Shown here piece by piece: positions 55,661 to 64,000 of a stretch of 64,000 nucleotides of DNA (its first letter is position 1; every line of letters starts with the position of its first letter). A model generated the notes under the pieces. The model saw only the letters and a program-made list of their open reading frames with translations. It was not told the DNA's origin and did not search any database. The stretch lies in the NCBI GenBank assembly GCA_030248215.1, contig JASANG010003629.1:192501-256500 (forward strand). The letters run 5' to 3'. The position numbers and the translations under genes are program-made. Source of the stretch: Enoplolaimus lenunculus (Eukaryota > Nematoda > Enoplea > Enoplida > Thoracostomopsidae).

Positions 55661-56215
55661 GCTATGATATATTGCCTCTCCCATAGGTGCGCCCCCCCCG
55701 TTGCTGACCCTGTATACGCACCCAAGGGCACGGTGTAATATTCCGTCAACGCATAGGGTCCACGCATATGCCCCCGTTTGATATAAATGATTTTGAAATG
55801 CATATAAAGCTGACATTTTTGACAGTTGCCATGCGTATATATAGGTTTTCTATAACGGTGTTGTTGTGTTTTTTTACTTAAATTGATCGCTTGAAACCGC
55901 TTAGAGAGCACCGGCCAATCATTTTACCGGTAGGTTTGGGTGATTCGAAATCATTTTTGGCAAAACAAACCAAAATATACCCGGAAGTGTAGTAAGTAGC
56001 GATTTATTAAAAGTATCTGTATTTTAGTTGATAAAACAGAAAAAGAGATGTAGCATAAAATGCTCTTGGTGCCAAAAATGAATACTCTGGCAGTTCTGAA
56101 GGGGTTCAGTAGGAGATGGGTACCCCGCTAAACATTTATGAATCTGCCACTCAACAACTGGTCAAAAACAAGTCAATTATGGGGAATATTAATAATAAGA
56201 CAGATGTGGAAGGAT
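55661..56215. other. no recognisable feature
   Basis: Unassigned DNA between an H fragment and the next interspersed repeat. The minus-strand frame at 55451-55911 overlaps H sequence. Confidence 0.4.
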
Positions 56216-56700
56216 ACATATGTGTATATATAACCAGTCGTAGTGGGACTACATGTATTGAGCGAAGCTCGAACACGCTTATGCAATTAATCTAATATGC
56301 AAATTAGTTATTAGCTAGCTACTTATTTATCGGTTTTGGAGCTTTGTAAAAAAATTTATTCAGATTCCTTTCTGAAAGTTTAAAAATATTTTATTTAGAT
56401 TCCTCGCACCCAAAAACCCTTCAGTACTGAAATTACATTGCTTGTAACCACCGTAACAATTAGTGAAATATCTTAAAAAGTCCCAATTTAGACATACCCA
56501 ATTATGCAAATTAGCCTGAAACTAATAAACGGCTTAATATTTTAAAAACCAATGCGAGGTCAACACACCAGGATTACAGGCCTTCAAACAATATAAAGTT
56601 TATCAAAATCGGTTCAGCGGTTCTAAGACTCTTTTCGGACGGTCGAACGGACATCCACCTCTCGACCCCCCAAGCACAAAATATAAAACCCTTCGCGAAA
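56216..56700 (+). repeat. interspersed repeat with AATCGGTTCAGCGGTTCT tail
   Basis: ATCAAAATCGGTTCAGCGGT followed by TCTAAGAC and GGACGGTCGAACGGACATCC is a motif that I know from 3' parts of LINE- and SINE-type repeats of many invertebrates. Upstream TATGCAAATTAG appears twice (56295 and 56501). No reverse transcriptase frame is present, so only a tail could be represented. Assignment to a class is tentative. Confidence 0.45.
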
Positions 56701-57031
56701 CTCATTTTTCAAACTAAAAAGCTCACATGTTCGAAATTTTGAGGGATATTGAAAGAGTCAAAAAGTATTGTTAAGGCTAAAATTGATGCTTAACTGAAAT
56801 GCACAGAACTTTACCGCTTCAAATTTATGGCAGTCGAACAGTCAACACTATTACAGTAGATTACAGTCGATGCAATATTCAAACGCTGGTTACTCGCCTG
56901 CATCACGAAAATATTAAAAATTGACGTCAATTTCATTCTGATAAAAAGTTTTGTTCAAAAGAAAAATCAAGAATTTCCAGAAGTAAAAAATCAAACATTT
57001 TCAAGAGTTAATAGCTAAGGATTTACACTTG

Positions 57032-57258
57032 GGCTCGTATTTTCTCGCGTATGAAGCACCGATCACCAGTTGATGATAGAGGTCTTGTAGCATTCGAAAA
57101 AGTAAATATGGAAACTCAAAATTCAGCATTTTTTTCGCATACGTTTTACTCTACCTCTGTACCAATTTTGAGTTCAACAACTACAACAGTTAGTGAGCGT
57201 TTGAAAACCTATTACTAATTAATGATAGTTGCTATACACATTTGAGAATATAGGCCGT
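57032..57258. mobile_element. Family K TIR element, inverted
   Basis: GGGCTCGTATTTTCTCGCGT to CACATTTGAGAATATAGGCC, with TGAGTTCAACAACTACAACA inside. Confidence 0.75.
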
Positions 57259-57554
57259 GGTCTCATCCAATAATTCACAAGAACCTAACACACGTCTCAT
57301 CGCTTAGATTCCTGCGCACTGTAAAGCAAAAATGAATATTTTTTCTCTTTTGCCGATATCTTCCCAGGGTGTGCGTTGTACCGTCAACCTGTACATTTTG
57401 ACGCTTTGAATCAAACTTTCAAACTTCAAATTTAAAAATTCATTAATTTTCAAATATTAAACCGTCACTCATTTAGAAATATAAACGGTATGGCCGCAAG
57501 TGAAGTCGAAACAATTCACATTGTTTAGCATATTGTAATAGCGTTTGAAATCTC

Positions 57555-57705
57555 GGCCAATGTTAGCTTTTAGGGGTGTAACAGCATGCTAAACATTCCA
57601 AAGCCTAAGCCAAAACTTAACCGTAAAAAAGAGCCTAATTATATAAGCATAAAGCTTAAGAAAAAAATAGTCTAAAGCCAATGCTTGCTCTATTAATTCT
57701 TAAAA
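57555..57705 (+). mobile_element. Family C, ACTTTAAGG-type left end, worn
   Basis: GGCCAATGTTAGCTTTTAGG, AAAGCCTAAGCCAAAACTTA and AAAAAATAGTCTAAAGCCAA. The right end is lost. Confidence 0.65.
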
Positions 57706-57888
57706 ATCAAATGACTTTTGTGAAAGGACAATCAGAATTAACAAAAAAACATTTAAATTTTTCAAACAAAAATCGCGCGAGAATATGAAATACTCTTAAA
57801 TCTAACCTGGGTAACAATATAATTTGTCTCGTTAGCTCACTAAAGCTAAGGAATAGTATCAAAAATTAAAACGCTATTTCAAACACCA

Positions 57889-58153
57889 CCCTTTCTCACA
57901 TGAATATTTTCAATTTCATATGAGATGTAATTTCAAGGTAAGATTCGATCCCCAGTCTCACGGGTGGGAGGCGTTTACGATGACCACTGATATATACGAG
58001 CATGACGCTCGAGCCCAAGTAGGCTCTCACGTCTTGTGGAGATTTTGCACTGCGCATATATGTTATAAATTTTAAAAACTGCTCGCAGTGTGTGTATTGC
58101 TTGTACATTTTATTGTATTTAGTTGCTCATAGTGTACTCTATGAGTGAAAAGG
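57889..58153 (-). mobile_element. Family Z element, inverted, diverged
   Basis: CCCTTTCTCACATGAATATT at the left without a preceding TTAA. GAGTGAAAAGG followed by TTAA (58154-58157) at the right. The B box is altered to GGATCGAATC and the A box is poor, so a pol III signal is probably dead here. Confidence 0.72.
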
Positions 58154-58396
58154 TTAAAAACGGTTTAAAACGGAGAAAGCTAACATATTTTAATAGCTAT
58201 CGTAACAAACGAGACTAAATGCGTTTTTAGCGTTTGTCAAAACGTTATTTTAGCATCAATAAAAGCGATTTTTTTCAAAATGCGAAAAACGCTTTGTATT
58301 TTTGACATAATTCATTGCAAGTTAGGTCATAACCATTGCAAAAACTAAAAATTATCTTAAAAACTTTGTTTGCTTGCGTTTTTGCCTATATAACAA

Positions 58397-58411
58397 CAAC
58401 AACAACAACAA
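58397..58411. repeat. (AAC)n microsatellite
   Basis: ACAACAACAACAACA, short. Confidence 0.8.
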
Positions 58412-58884
58412 TATATATATACTCGCGTCAAATAAATAGTATCTTTATAAAGATAGAAAAAACCCTCTGAAACCCGTTTAAATAAATGACAGTGATTTAA
58501 TTTTAAGATAACATACGATTGGCTCGGCTTGTATTTTTGGTTTAAAGCTGGTATATGCGCATGTGCGATCGTATATCTCATGAATTGACGAGTAGAGATG
58601 GGGTTGGAGGCCTGTAGCCCCTGTTTTTTGTCTGCCGAGCTCATGTGATGGTTACGAATTTTCCGTCAATCTCATGTGAAGTATATATTTTGTCGTATTG
58701 AAATATCTTAGCCCCCCCCGGATGCTTCGTGGTCCTGTATCCAAGTATGTTTCTTCCTATATTGCCACATGTAATTGCAGTCATATTCACAGTTTTGAAT
58801 AAACTCACGTGGAATTGGCTTGGTTGCATGAAAGCAGCTTATAGTGCGCATTGGCTTGAATTATTAGCTATGAGCTGAATTCAC

Positions 58885-58990
58885 AGCTGTGTGTAGCATC
58901 TATCACCAGTTAGTAATAAGTTTTCATACAAACAGTTGCAGCGACTGTGAGAATCTTAAAATTAACACTGAAATAGAGCATATGAAACAC
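58885..58990. mobile_element. Family K left part
   Basis: GTGTGTAGCATCTATCACCA, GTTAGTAATAAGTTTTCATA and AAAATTAACACTGAAATAG. Confidence 0.6.
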
Positions 58991-59184
58991 TGAACAAAAT
59001 GTTCATTTCCATAGCGTGTCATTCGCTAATTCGACAGTGCAGGACCCAACACTAGCTGTCGAACCTAAACGTTTGCTTTAAGGTTAAACTGAATATGCTT
59101 TCATTAAACAAATACTTTTCTGTCATATCTATCTGTATTATTAAAGTTGAGACGATCCACATACGTAGTTTGGACAATTTTTCA

Positions 59185-59540
59185 GCATTAATATAACTAG
59201 TACACGTAGTTGCACACATGTGCAACTGGGCTAACGCTTGCGTGACGTTAACAAAAATCTGTTTGAACGCTGCCCAAAATACGTATGATGGACGTTTCAG
59301 CTTTAATATATATTAGTACACGTAGTTGCCCACATGTGCAACTAAACTAAGGCGTTTCGGCCCTAAGCTAAATTGTTACTTGGACCCTCACATAGTGACC
59401 GAGATTAAAAATGCTTTTTGAAAAGCTGTAGCGCGTTGCAGATACAATCTAAATTTGCATACGGAACGTAAATAAAAATCTGCTGGAACGCTGCCCAAAA
59501 TACGTATAATGGACGTTTCAGCTTTAATATATATGTTTTT
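59185..59540 (+). repeat. Family Y, overlapping direct repeats
   Basis: TAGTACACGTAGTTGCACAC at about 59199 recurs at about 59311. GAACGCTGCCCAAAATACGT with ATGATGGACGTTTCAGC at about 59264 recurs at about 59486. TTGCACACATGTGCAA is close to a perfect palindrome. The arrangement is a partial tandem with a divergent spacer. Confidence 0.75.
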
Positions 59541-60303
59541 AACAATTCGGGCAAAGCATTAAAGTTGTATGGCAAGAACACTTTATTAATATTGAGTTAT
59601 TTTCTAGTGTTCATTTTTATAATCAAAAATTATAACAAATGTAGGAATTACATGAAGAACTTGTCGGATGAACGAATGTTTTTAGTGATACAGGGCATTT
59701 AACTCAATTTAAAAATGATTTCTACAAATTAATATTTTAATTTTGAAAGTTGCGCTGTGGGGCAATCATGGTTAGTTTTACAGTTAAAGTGTTATGGCAG
59801 CACGGTAGTCTTCGTGATCGTGATTCAAAGGCGTAACTTGGATTGAGTGTAAAACTTAATGGGTCACATTATACTTGTCGTGTGGCGACGTCTACCACCG
59901 TAAGACCCCGCAAATCAGAAGCTTTATTTAAAAAGCTACATCATCCGAGGCCGTACTATAGTTCACATTCAATGCGGCAAGCGACACGGCGCCGGCAGAA
60001 ACTGGAGAGTACCGGACGGTAATAGAGGGCATTAATTTAGCAAAGGGTACAGTGCCACCCTTTGGACAATCCCTTCCCGAGTTAAATGTTTTCCGTTAAA
60101 TTTTGAAAATTCAAGTAATTAAAGTAATCTTGGATATATACATATATACCACCAGGTTTAGGTTAACGTTAAAAATTAATTTCGGCCATCGAACCGTTTT
60201 GATTTCTTTGAAGAGTAATGACGCATCGTCTATGAAAACCTTGCGCAATCCCTGTCGTCACACCATACAGTACAGAAAGCGGATTCGCGTAAGTTGCCTA
60301 AAT
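59541..60303. other. no recognisable feature
   Basis: Unassigned AT-rich DNA up to the second N element. Confidence 0.4.
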
Positions 60304-60663
60304 ACCTTCTAAAAACTTAGACTTAAATTATAGCCTAACTAAACTTGAATGTGAGTGTAGTAAAACTTAATTGGCTAAACGGACTAACTAAACTACAATT
60401 TTAGGTTTGAATACAAGTAACATATTTTTAAGTTTAACACGAGTTTAAGTTTAAATTATTTTTAGTTTAAAGTATAACTGCTGCTCAGAAACTGTGTAAC
60501 TTTTACAATTTATTAAGTTTAGATTAAACTAAAAATACGCAAAACATAAAATGAGTCTAAGCGTAACCTACCAGTTTAGGTCAGTTAATCTAAAAAGTTA
60601 GTTTAACACTGCCAGAATAGCTTTAGCTTAAAACGACTTAGTTTTAGCTTTTAGATAGTATAT
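60304..60663. mobile_element. Family N foldback, inverted copy
   Basis: CTTCTAAAAACTTAGACTTA to TTTTAGCTTTTAGATAGTAT. It is made of the same AAACTTAA words as 46274, in opposite orientation. Confidence 0.75.
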
Positions 60664-60689
60664 GCATCAATTAAGCTTTAAAATGCACA

Positions 60690-60880
60690 CACGGCCGCAG
60701 CAGCCACCCCCATACCCCATTTAGGAGGCCTTCACCCCTAAAGGGGCCCCATCCCTAACCGGTTGAAACAAAATCCGCTTAAGTTTTAAAATGAGTCTGG
60801 CATCTCGCTCGCTTCGCTCGCGAGTTTCGGACCCTGATATTTAAGGGGAGCCCCCCTGCCTGCTCCGGTACTATATGCAC
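60690..60880. mobile_element. CCGGAGCAG-type element with H core
   Basis: GGCCGCAGCAGCCACCCCCA at the left and CCTGCCTGCTCCGGTA at the right form worn inverted ends. In between lies a perfect CTCGCTCGCTTCGCTCGCGA hairpin. A short relative is at 62027-62097. Confidence 0.5.
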
Positions 60881-60919
60881 AATCTGACAAAGGAAAATTA
60901 AAGCAACCGCCTTAGCGAT

Positions 60920-61060
60920 TTTAGGTAGATGCTTAGGTTAGGCAGCAAGCTTAAGTTTAGGCTAAAGATTATATGAAGGCTTTTTACGCTTAGGCACAGA
61001 GGTAAGGTTTCGTAAGCCAAAGCTTAAGACTAAACCTATCCGTAAATCTAGTAAAAGTAC
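60920..61060. mobile_element. Family C remnant
   Basis: TGCTTAGGTTAGGCAGC, TTTACGCTTAGGCACAG and AAGACTAAACCTATCCG are worn hexamers in both orientations. Confidence 0.4.
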
Positions 61061-61089
61061 GCAAGGGCCACGTTAAAATGGCGGTGTAC

Positions 61090-61205
61090 GTTTGATGACG
61101 TCCGGCGCCGTCTGTCACCATCCTGCACGGTCGGGCACCGTTCCCCAACGCACCGTGCATTACCAGAATGTCACAGCATATCAATTTGTAAACAAAATTT
61201 TTTTG
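61090..61205. mobile_element. Family J-type fragment
   Basis: TGACGTCCGGCGCCGTCTGT and CACAGCATATCAATTTGTAA. The second string also follows the J fragment context near 37827, so the two loci share more than the GC-rich core. Confidence 0.5.
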
Positions 61206-61539
61206 ACGTCATCGTTAAGTTTCTACAAACCGCAAACATGGAAACATTTCATTTTCAATTCGGAAAAGAAAACTTTTCGCAGTGAAATTGAGTCGAACGC
61301 TTAGTTTGCGAACCTGAACAGATGATGATTACCTAACGCGTTCAGTGCAGCAGTTTCGTGAACTTTAAGCGGTTTCCTATTTGAAACCAGATATACCGAA
61401 CGTAAACCTCCCGACTGGCCAAAAATCATACCAGTTTTGCCTCCGGATGCCGACGGAAATAAGTTTGTTGACACACAAAAAAAAGCTTCAAAGTATACAT
61501 AAAGTATTGAGAAATGGGAAAAAAGTTTGAAATGGCTCA

Positions 61540-61697
61540 AACCCGTTGCCAGATTACCTTGCTGGGAGGGGGTTAAAATTTTTTTCGTGGGGGGCATACA
61601 AGGGTTTTCGCTTGACGTCAAGGTGGACAACTTTCTAGGGAAACGGCAAAATTGTTCCAGGGGCATGAATCCCGTGCTACCCGTTGGCTACAGGCTC
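61540..61697 (+). mobile_element. Family B MITE, worn
   Basis: CCCGTTGCCAGATTACCTTG, GGGGGGCATACAAGGGTTTT and CCCGTTGGCTACAGGCTC. Confidence 0.7.
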
Positions 61698-62026
61698 AAC
61701 ACGGTTACAATTGCATACTGTTGCTTTACTTTCACAAACTTCCGTTCATATACCTGGGTACGTTCATAACATACTTATAGGTCTTAGTGGGTTAAACAAG
61801 ACGGTCGTTTTAATTGCAACAAACCTCAATATTCCAGGCAACTAGAAGATAAACGGGGGGTAACTGCGGGGGGGGGGCGGTAATTGCGGGAAGGTAATTG
61901 ACTTGCAAGTGATCCTGAAATATATTCCAGAGGGCAGAGGCATAAACATGGATTTGATTTCGTGAGGGTATAACCTTATGCAAAGATTAATGAGCGAGAA
62001 AGTTTTTACCTCTGTGCATCCAGAAG

Positions 62027-62097
62027 CCTAGGGGCCGGAGCAGCCGCCCCCATAGCCCCTCTTTGGGGGTGCGCCATTCCTGTCTGCTCCGGCACTG
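62027..62097. mobile_element. short CCGGAGCAG inverted-end element
   Basis: GGGGCCGGAGCAGCCGCCCC and CTGTCTGCTCCGGCACTG, 71 bp. It resembles the ends of 60690-60880 with the middle missing. Confidence 0.5.
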
Positions 62098-62315
62098 AGA
62101 AGCCTACTATTGCAAAAAAGCATGTACAAGGTTATTTTTTTCGTGTCTGTCTACAAATTTCATGTAGGGTCATATGCCCTGTATCTCTCAGGTAGCATGT
62201 GCACTTGTTACAGGAGTCAAAATCGTTACAGGGGATCCGCAGAACTGGCAACCCACTTATGGCTGCAAGACCGCATTTATTTTCTAGTTTTTACCAGTGG
62301 CACTTCAGTTTCGAG

Positions 62316-62477
62316 CTAAGCTTGCTGAGGGGCTAAAAAGTTTTCAAGACAGGCATATAAGTGTTTACAGTGTTTACATGACTTACAAGCAGGGTTGAAA
62401 ACATTCCTAGGGGTGGTCGAAATTTTTTCATGAAGGCTGAGCCTCGCCTGTTCCCTCGCTCTGGCTACGGGCCCGTG
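62316..62477 (+). mobile_element. Family B MITE, left end worn
   Basis: TAAGCTTGCTGAGGGGCTAA, GACTTACAAGCAGGGTTGAA and CTCTGGCTACGGGCCCG. Confidence 0.75.
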
Positions 62478-62897
62478 ACATTTGCGTACTTTTTTTGTGG
62501 TGCGGCGCCGTGTAGGCACAAAAGAAAAACTAAAAGGCCTCAAAATTTCACACAGGTTCTCTGTGTAGGGTACGTCGTGTCTTTTATGATAGTAAACGAA
62601 AAATGTGAAAACGGGATTAATAGCGTTGTCGAATTTCGTTTTATTTCATTTGGCATCTTCGAAAATAATTAATTATTACGAAGCAAAAAAATATACCGTT
62701 TGGATTTAAAACTGGTGCATTTTTTGAGAGAAAGAGACACACACACACAGAGAGAAAATTGGCTATTTTTCGGCCGAAATATAAAGGTTTGTTTTGTAAG
62801 ATCAAAAGAAATATTGTGCTAATATATTTGACAGTGAAATTCTGTGAAATTGTTTGGAAATGTAACCTAAGCAAGGAAGCGTGGAATCATACTGAGG

Positions 62898-63066
62898 CGG
62901 GCCTGTAGCTAAGGGGAGGCCAAGGAGCGGCTCAGTCTTGCCCCCTGGAAAAATTTTTTTTGCTCCCTAGGAAATTTTCAACCTTGCTTGTAAGCCAATG
63001 AAAACCCTTATGCTTCTAGTAAAAATTTGTTACCCCGTCTAGAAAGGTAAGCTGGCTACGAGCCTG
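62898..63066 (-). mobile_element. Family B MITE with target duplication
   Basis: CGGGCCTGTAGCTAAGGGGA to GCTGGCTACGAGCCTG. Flanks TACTGAGG (62890-62897) and TACTGGGG (63067-63074) agree at 7 of 8. Confidence 0.85.
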
Positions 63067-63473
63067 TACTGGGGGCTTGGCCGTTCCAAATATGGGCATA
63101 ATTTAAACCATGGATTTCTCACGGTTTTAAATTATTTTGCCACAAATTTAAGCTGAAAGTTGTTTCGGCAGATTTTCCGTGTAAAATTTTTATCGTTAAT
63201 AGCAGAAAAGAGTTGAAAAGTTTGCGTTAAATGGAATTCATTGGGAATTGAGCAGTTTATGACACTTTTGAAAAGTATTAATTTCATATTTGGACGGCTG
63301 TCATGATTGACGGTGTTTATTAACATACTGGCTTGTCGCATAGAAACAGATGCTAGGCAGCTACTAAATAAACATCGTCCAAAAAGAGCTTGAACTAACG
63401 AGAGTTGGCTTGTGTTGCTACAAATTCAAGTTTAGTGTCACTGCTCGCCCTTAGAAATCTGAAAGTGCTAACC

Positions 63474-63779
63474 ATGGTGTTACCGCATATCCGTTTCCGG
63501 TAAAAATTTCGACGTTCGGCTCCGTTACCGTTATAGAAGTATTAGAAATTCAGGTATTTTTAAGCTGAAAATTAGTTATAAATAACGTATATATCTTGCA
63601 ATTTTTCATTTTACACGTATGCTGCAGTTGTTCGAAATGAAATAAATATTAATACGAAATTCATCCAAAATCTTAAAATATTCGGCGCATCCGCTATTTT
63701 TTCTTTAGAATTTTTAAAAAGTCCCGTTAATGTTTGCATTCCTCAATTGTGTTGGCAGAAAAATAAAACATATTTGAAA
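63474..63779 (-). mobile_element. Family O hAT MITE, inverted, cut by a C element
   Basis: GGTGTTACCGCATATCCGTT at the left. The interior matches 12600-12790 in reverse (TTGTGTTGGCAGAAAAATAA). The far end is missing, replaced by the C element at 63788. Confidence 0.78.
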
Positions 63780-63787
63780 CTATTAAT

Positions 63788-63987
63788 GGCCCATGTATAG
63801 AACAGGGCCGGAACAGCAGTATAAGCATATCCCTAAGCCTAAGCATAAGCCAAAGCCTAAGCGTATGGATGAGCCTATTCCTAAGCCTAAGCCTAAGCCT
63901 AAGCCTATGAAAAAATAGTCTAAAGCTTTAACTGACTCGATTATAGCCCCTCCGCAAAATGATCCGGCCCTGTTTTATACATGGGCA
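63788..63987 (+). mobile_element. Family C MITE, complete, with target duplication
   Basis: GGCCCATGTATAGAACAGGG to CCTGTTTTATACATGGGCA. Flanks CTATTAAT (63780-63787) and ATATTAAT (63988-63995) agree at 7 of 8. Two CCTAAG blocks are separated by GTATGGATGAGCCTATTC, as at 6034. The cleanest C copy of the GGCCCTGTT subtype. Confidence 0.92.
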
Positions 63988-64000
63988 ATATTAATTATAC

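Overview
The window is nuclear DNA of a nematode, AT-rich and crowded with transposon remnants. Two things point to a nematode. At the left edge on the minus strand lie two consecutive coding exons of an innexin of the UNC-7/UNC-9 class, whose residues I recognise as very close to the C. elegans proteins. In addition, the commonest internal repeat in the window is TTAGGC (CCTAAG on the other strand), the nematode telomere hexamer, although here it sits inside small transposons and not at a chromosome end. The species cannot be named from the sequence.

Layout. 1-3.4 kb: the innexin gene fragment, transcribed right to left. A long N-terminal exon (2977-2277) is joined in phase to a second exon (1520-1393). 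Later exons would lie beyond base 1, and the first exon(s) lie to the right of 2977, possibly many kb away. A diverged copy of the 5' edge of the long exon, with its own splice acceptor, sits at 3331-3296. One further possible coding exon is at 28546-28421; it could be a first exon of the same gene. I found no other convincing gene, no rRNA, no true tRNA, no CRISPR array and no transposase reading frame.

3.4-64 kb: a dense graveyard of non-autonomous DNA transposons (MITEs). I give the families letters. A: 0.5 kb TIR element. B: hAT-like, ends CAGGCCCGTAGCC, 15 copies, concentrated at 44.9-51.7 and 61.5-63.1 kb. C: GGCC-ended elements carrying internal TTAGGC arrays, about 18 copies. D: CGACAATTCGTCG-ended elements that also carry TTAGGC. 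E and F: fully palindromic TA-flanked elements. G: 0.43 kb TA-flanked elements. H: the commonest hAT-like element, with a CTCGCTTCGCTCGCGA hairpin. J, K, L, M, N, R, S, T, Y: foldback or TIR elements. O, P and W: hAT MITEs, several with readable 8-bp target duplications. Z: elements flanked by TTAA, with CCC...GGG ends and internal tRNA-like A and B boxes.

Many elements are nested (W in A, F in A, F in C, J in H, C in O, M in B), which gives a relative order of activity. Minisatellites have grown inside or beside elements, most strikingly a 15-fold 38-bp array inside an O element at 49.6-50.2 kb and a TTAGGC-derived array at 38.65-39.06 kb. The right-hand 60 kb may be a very long intron or the 5' flank of the innexin gene. 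That reading is inference.
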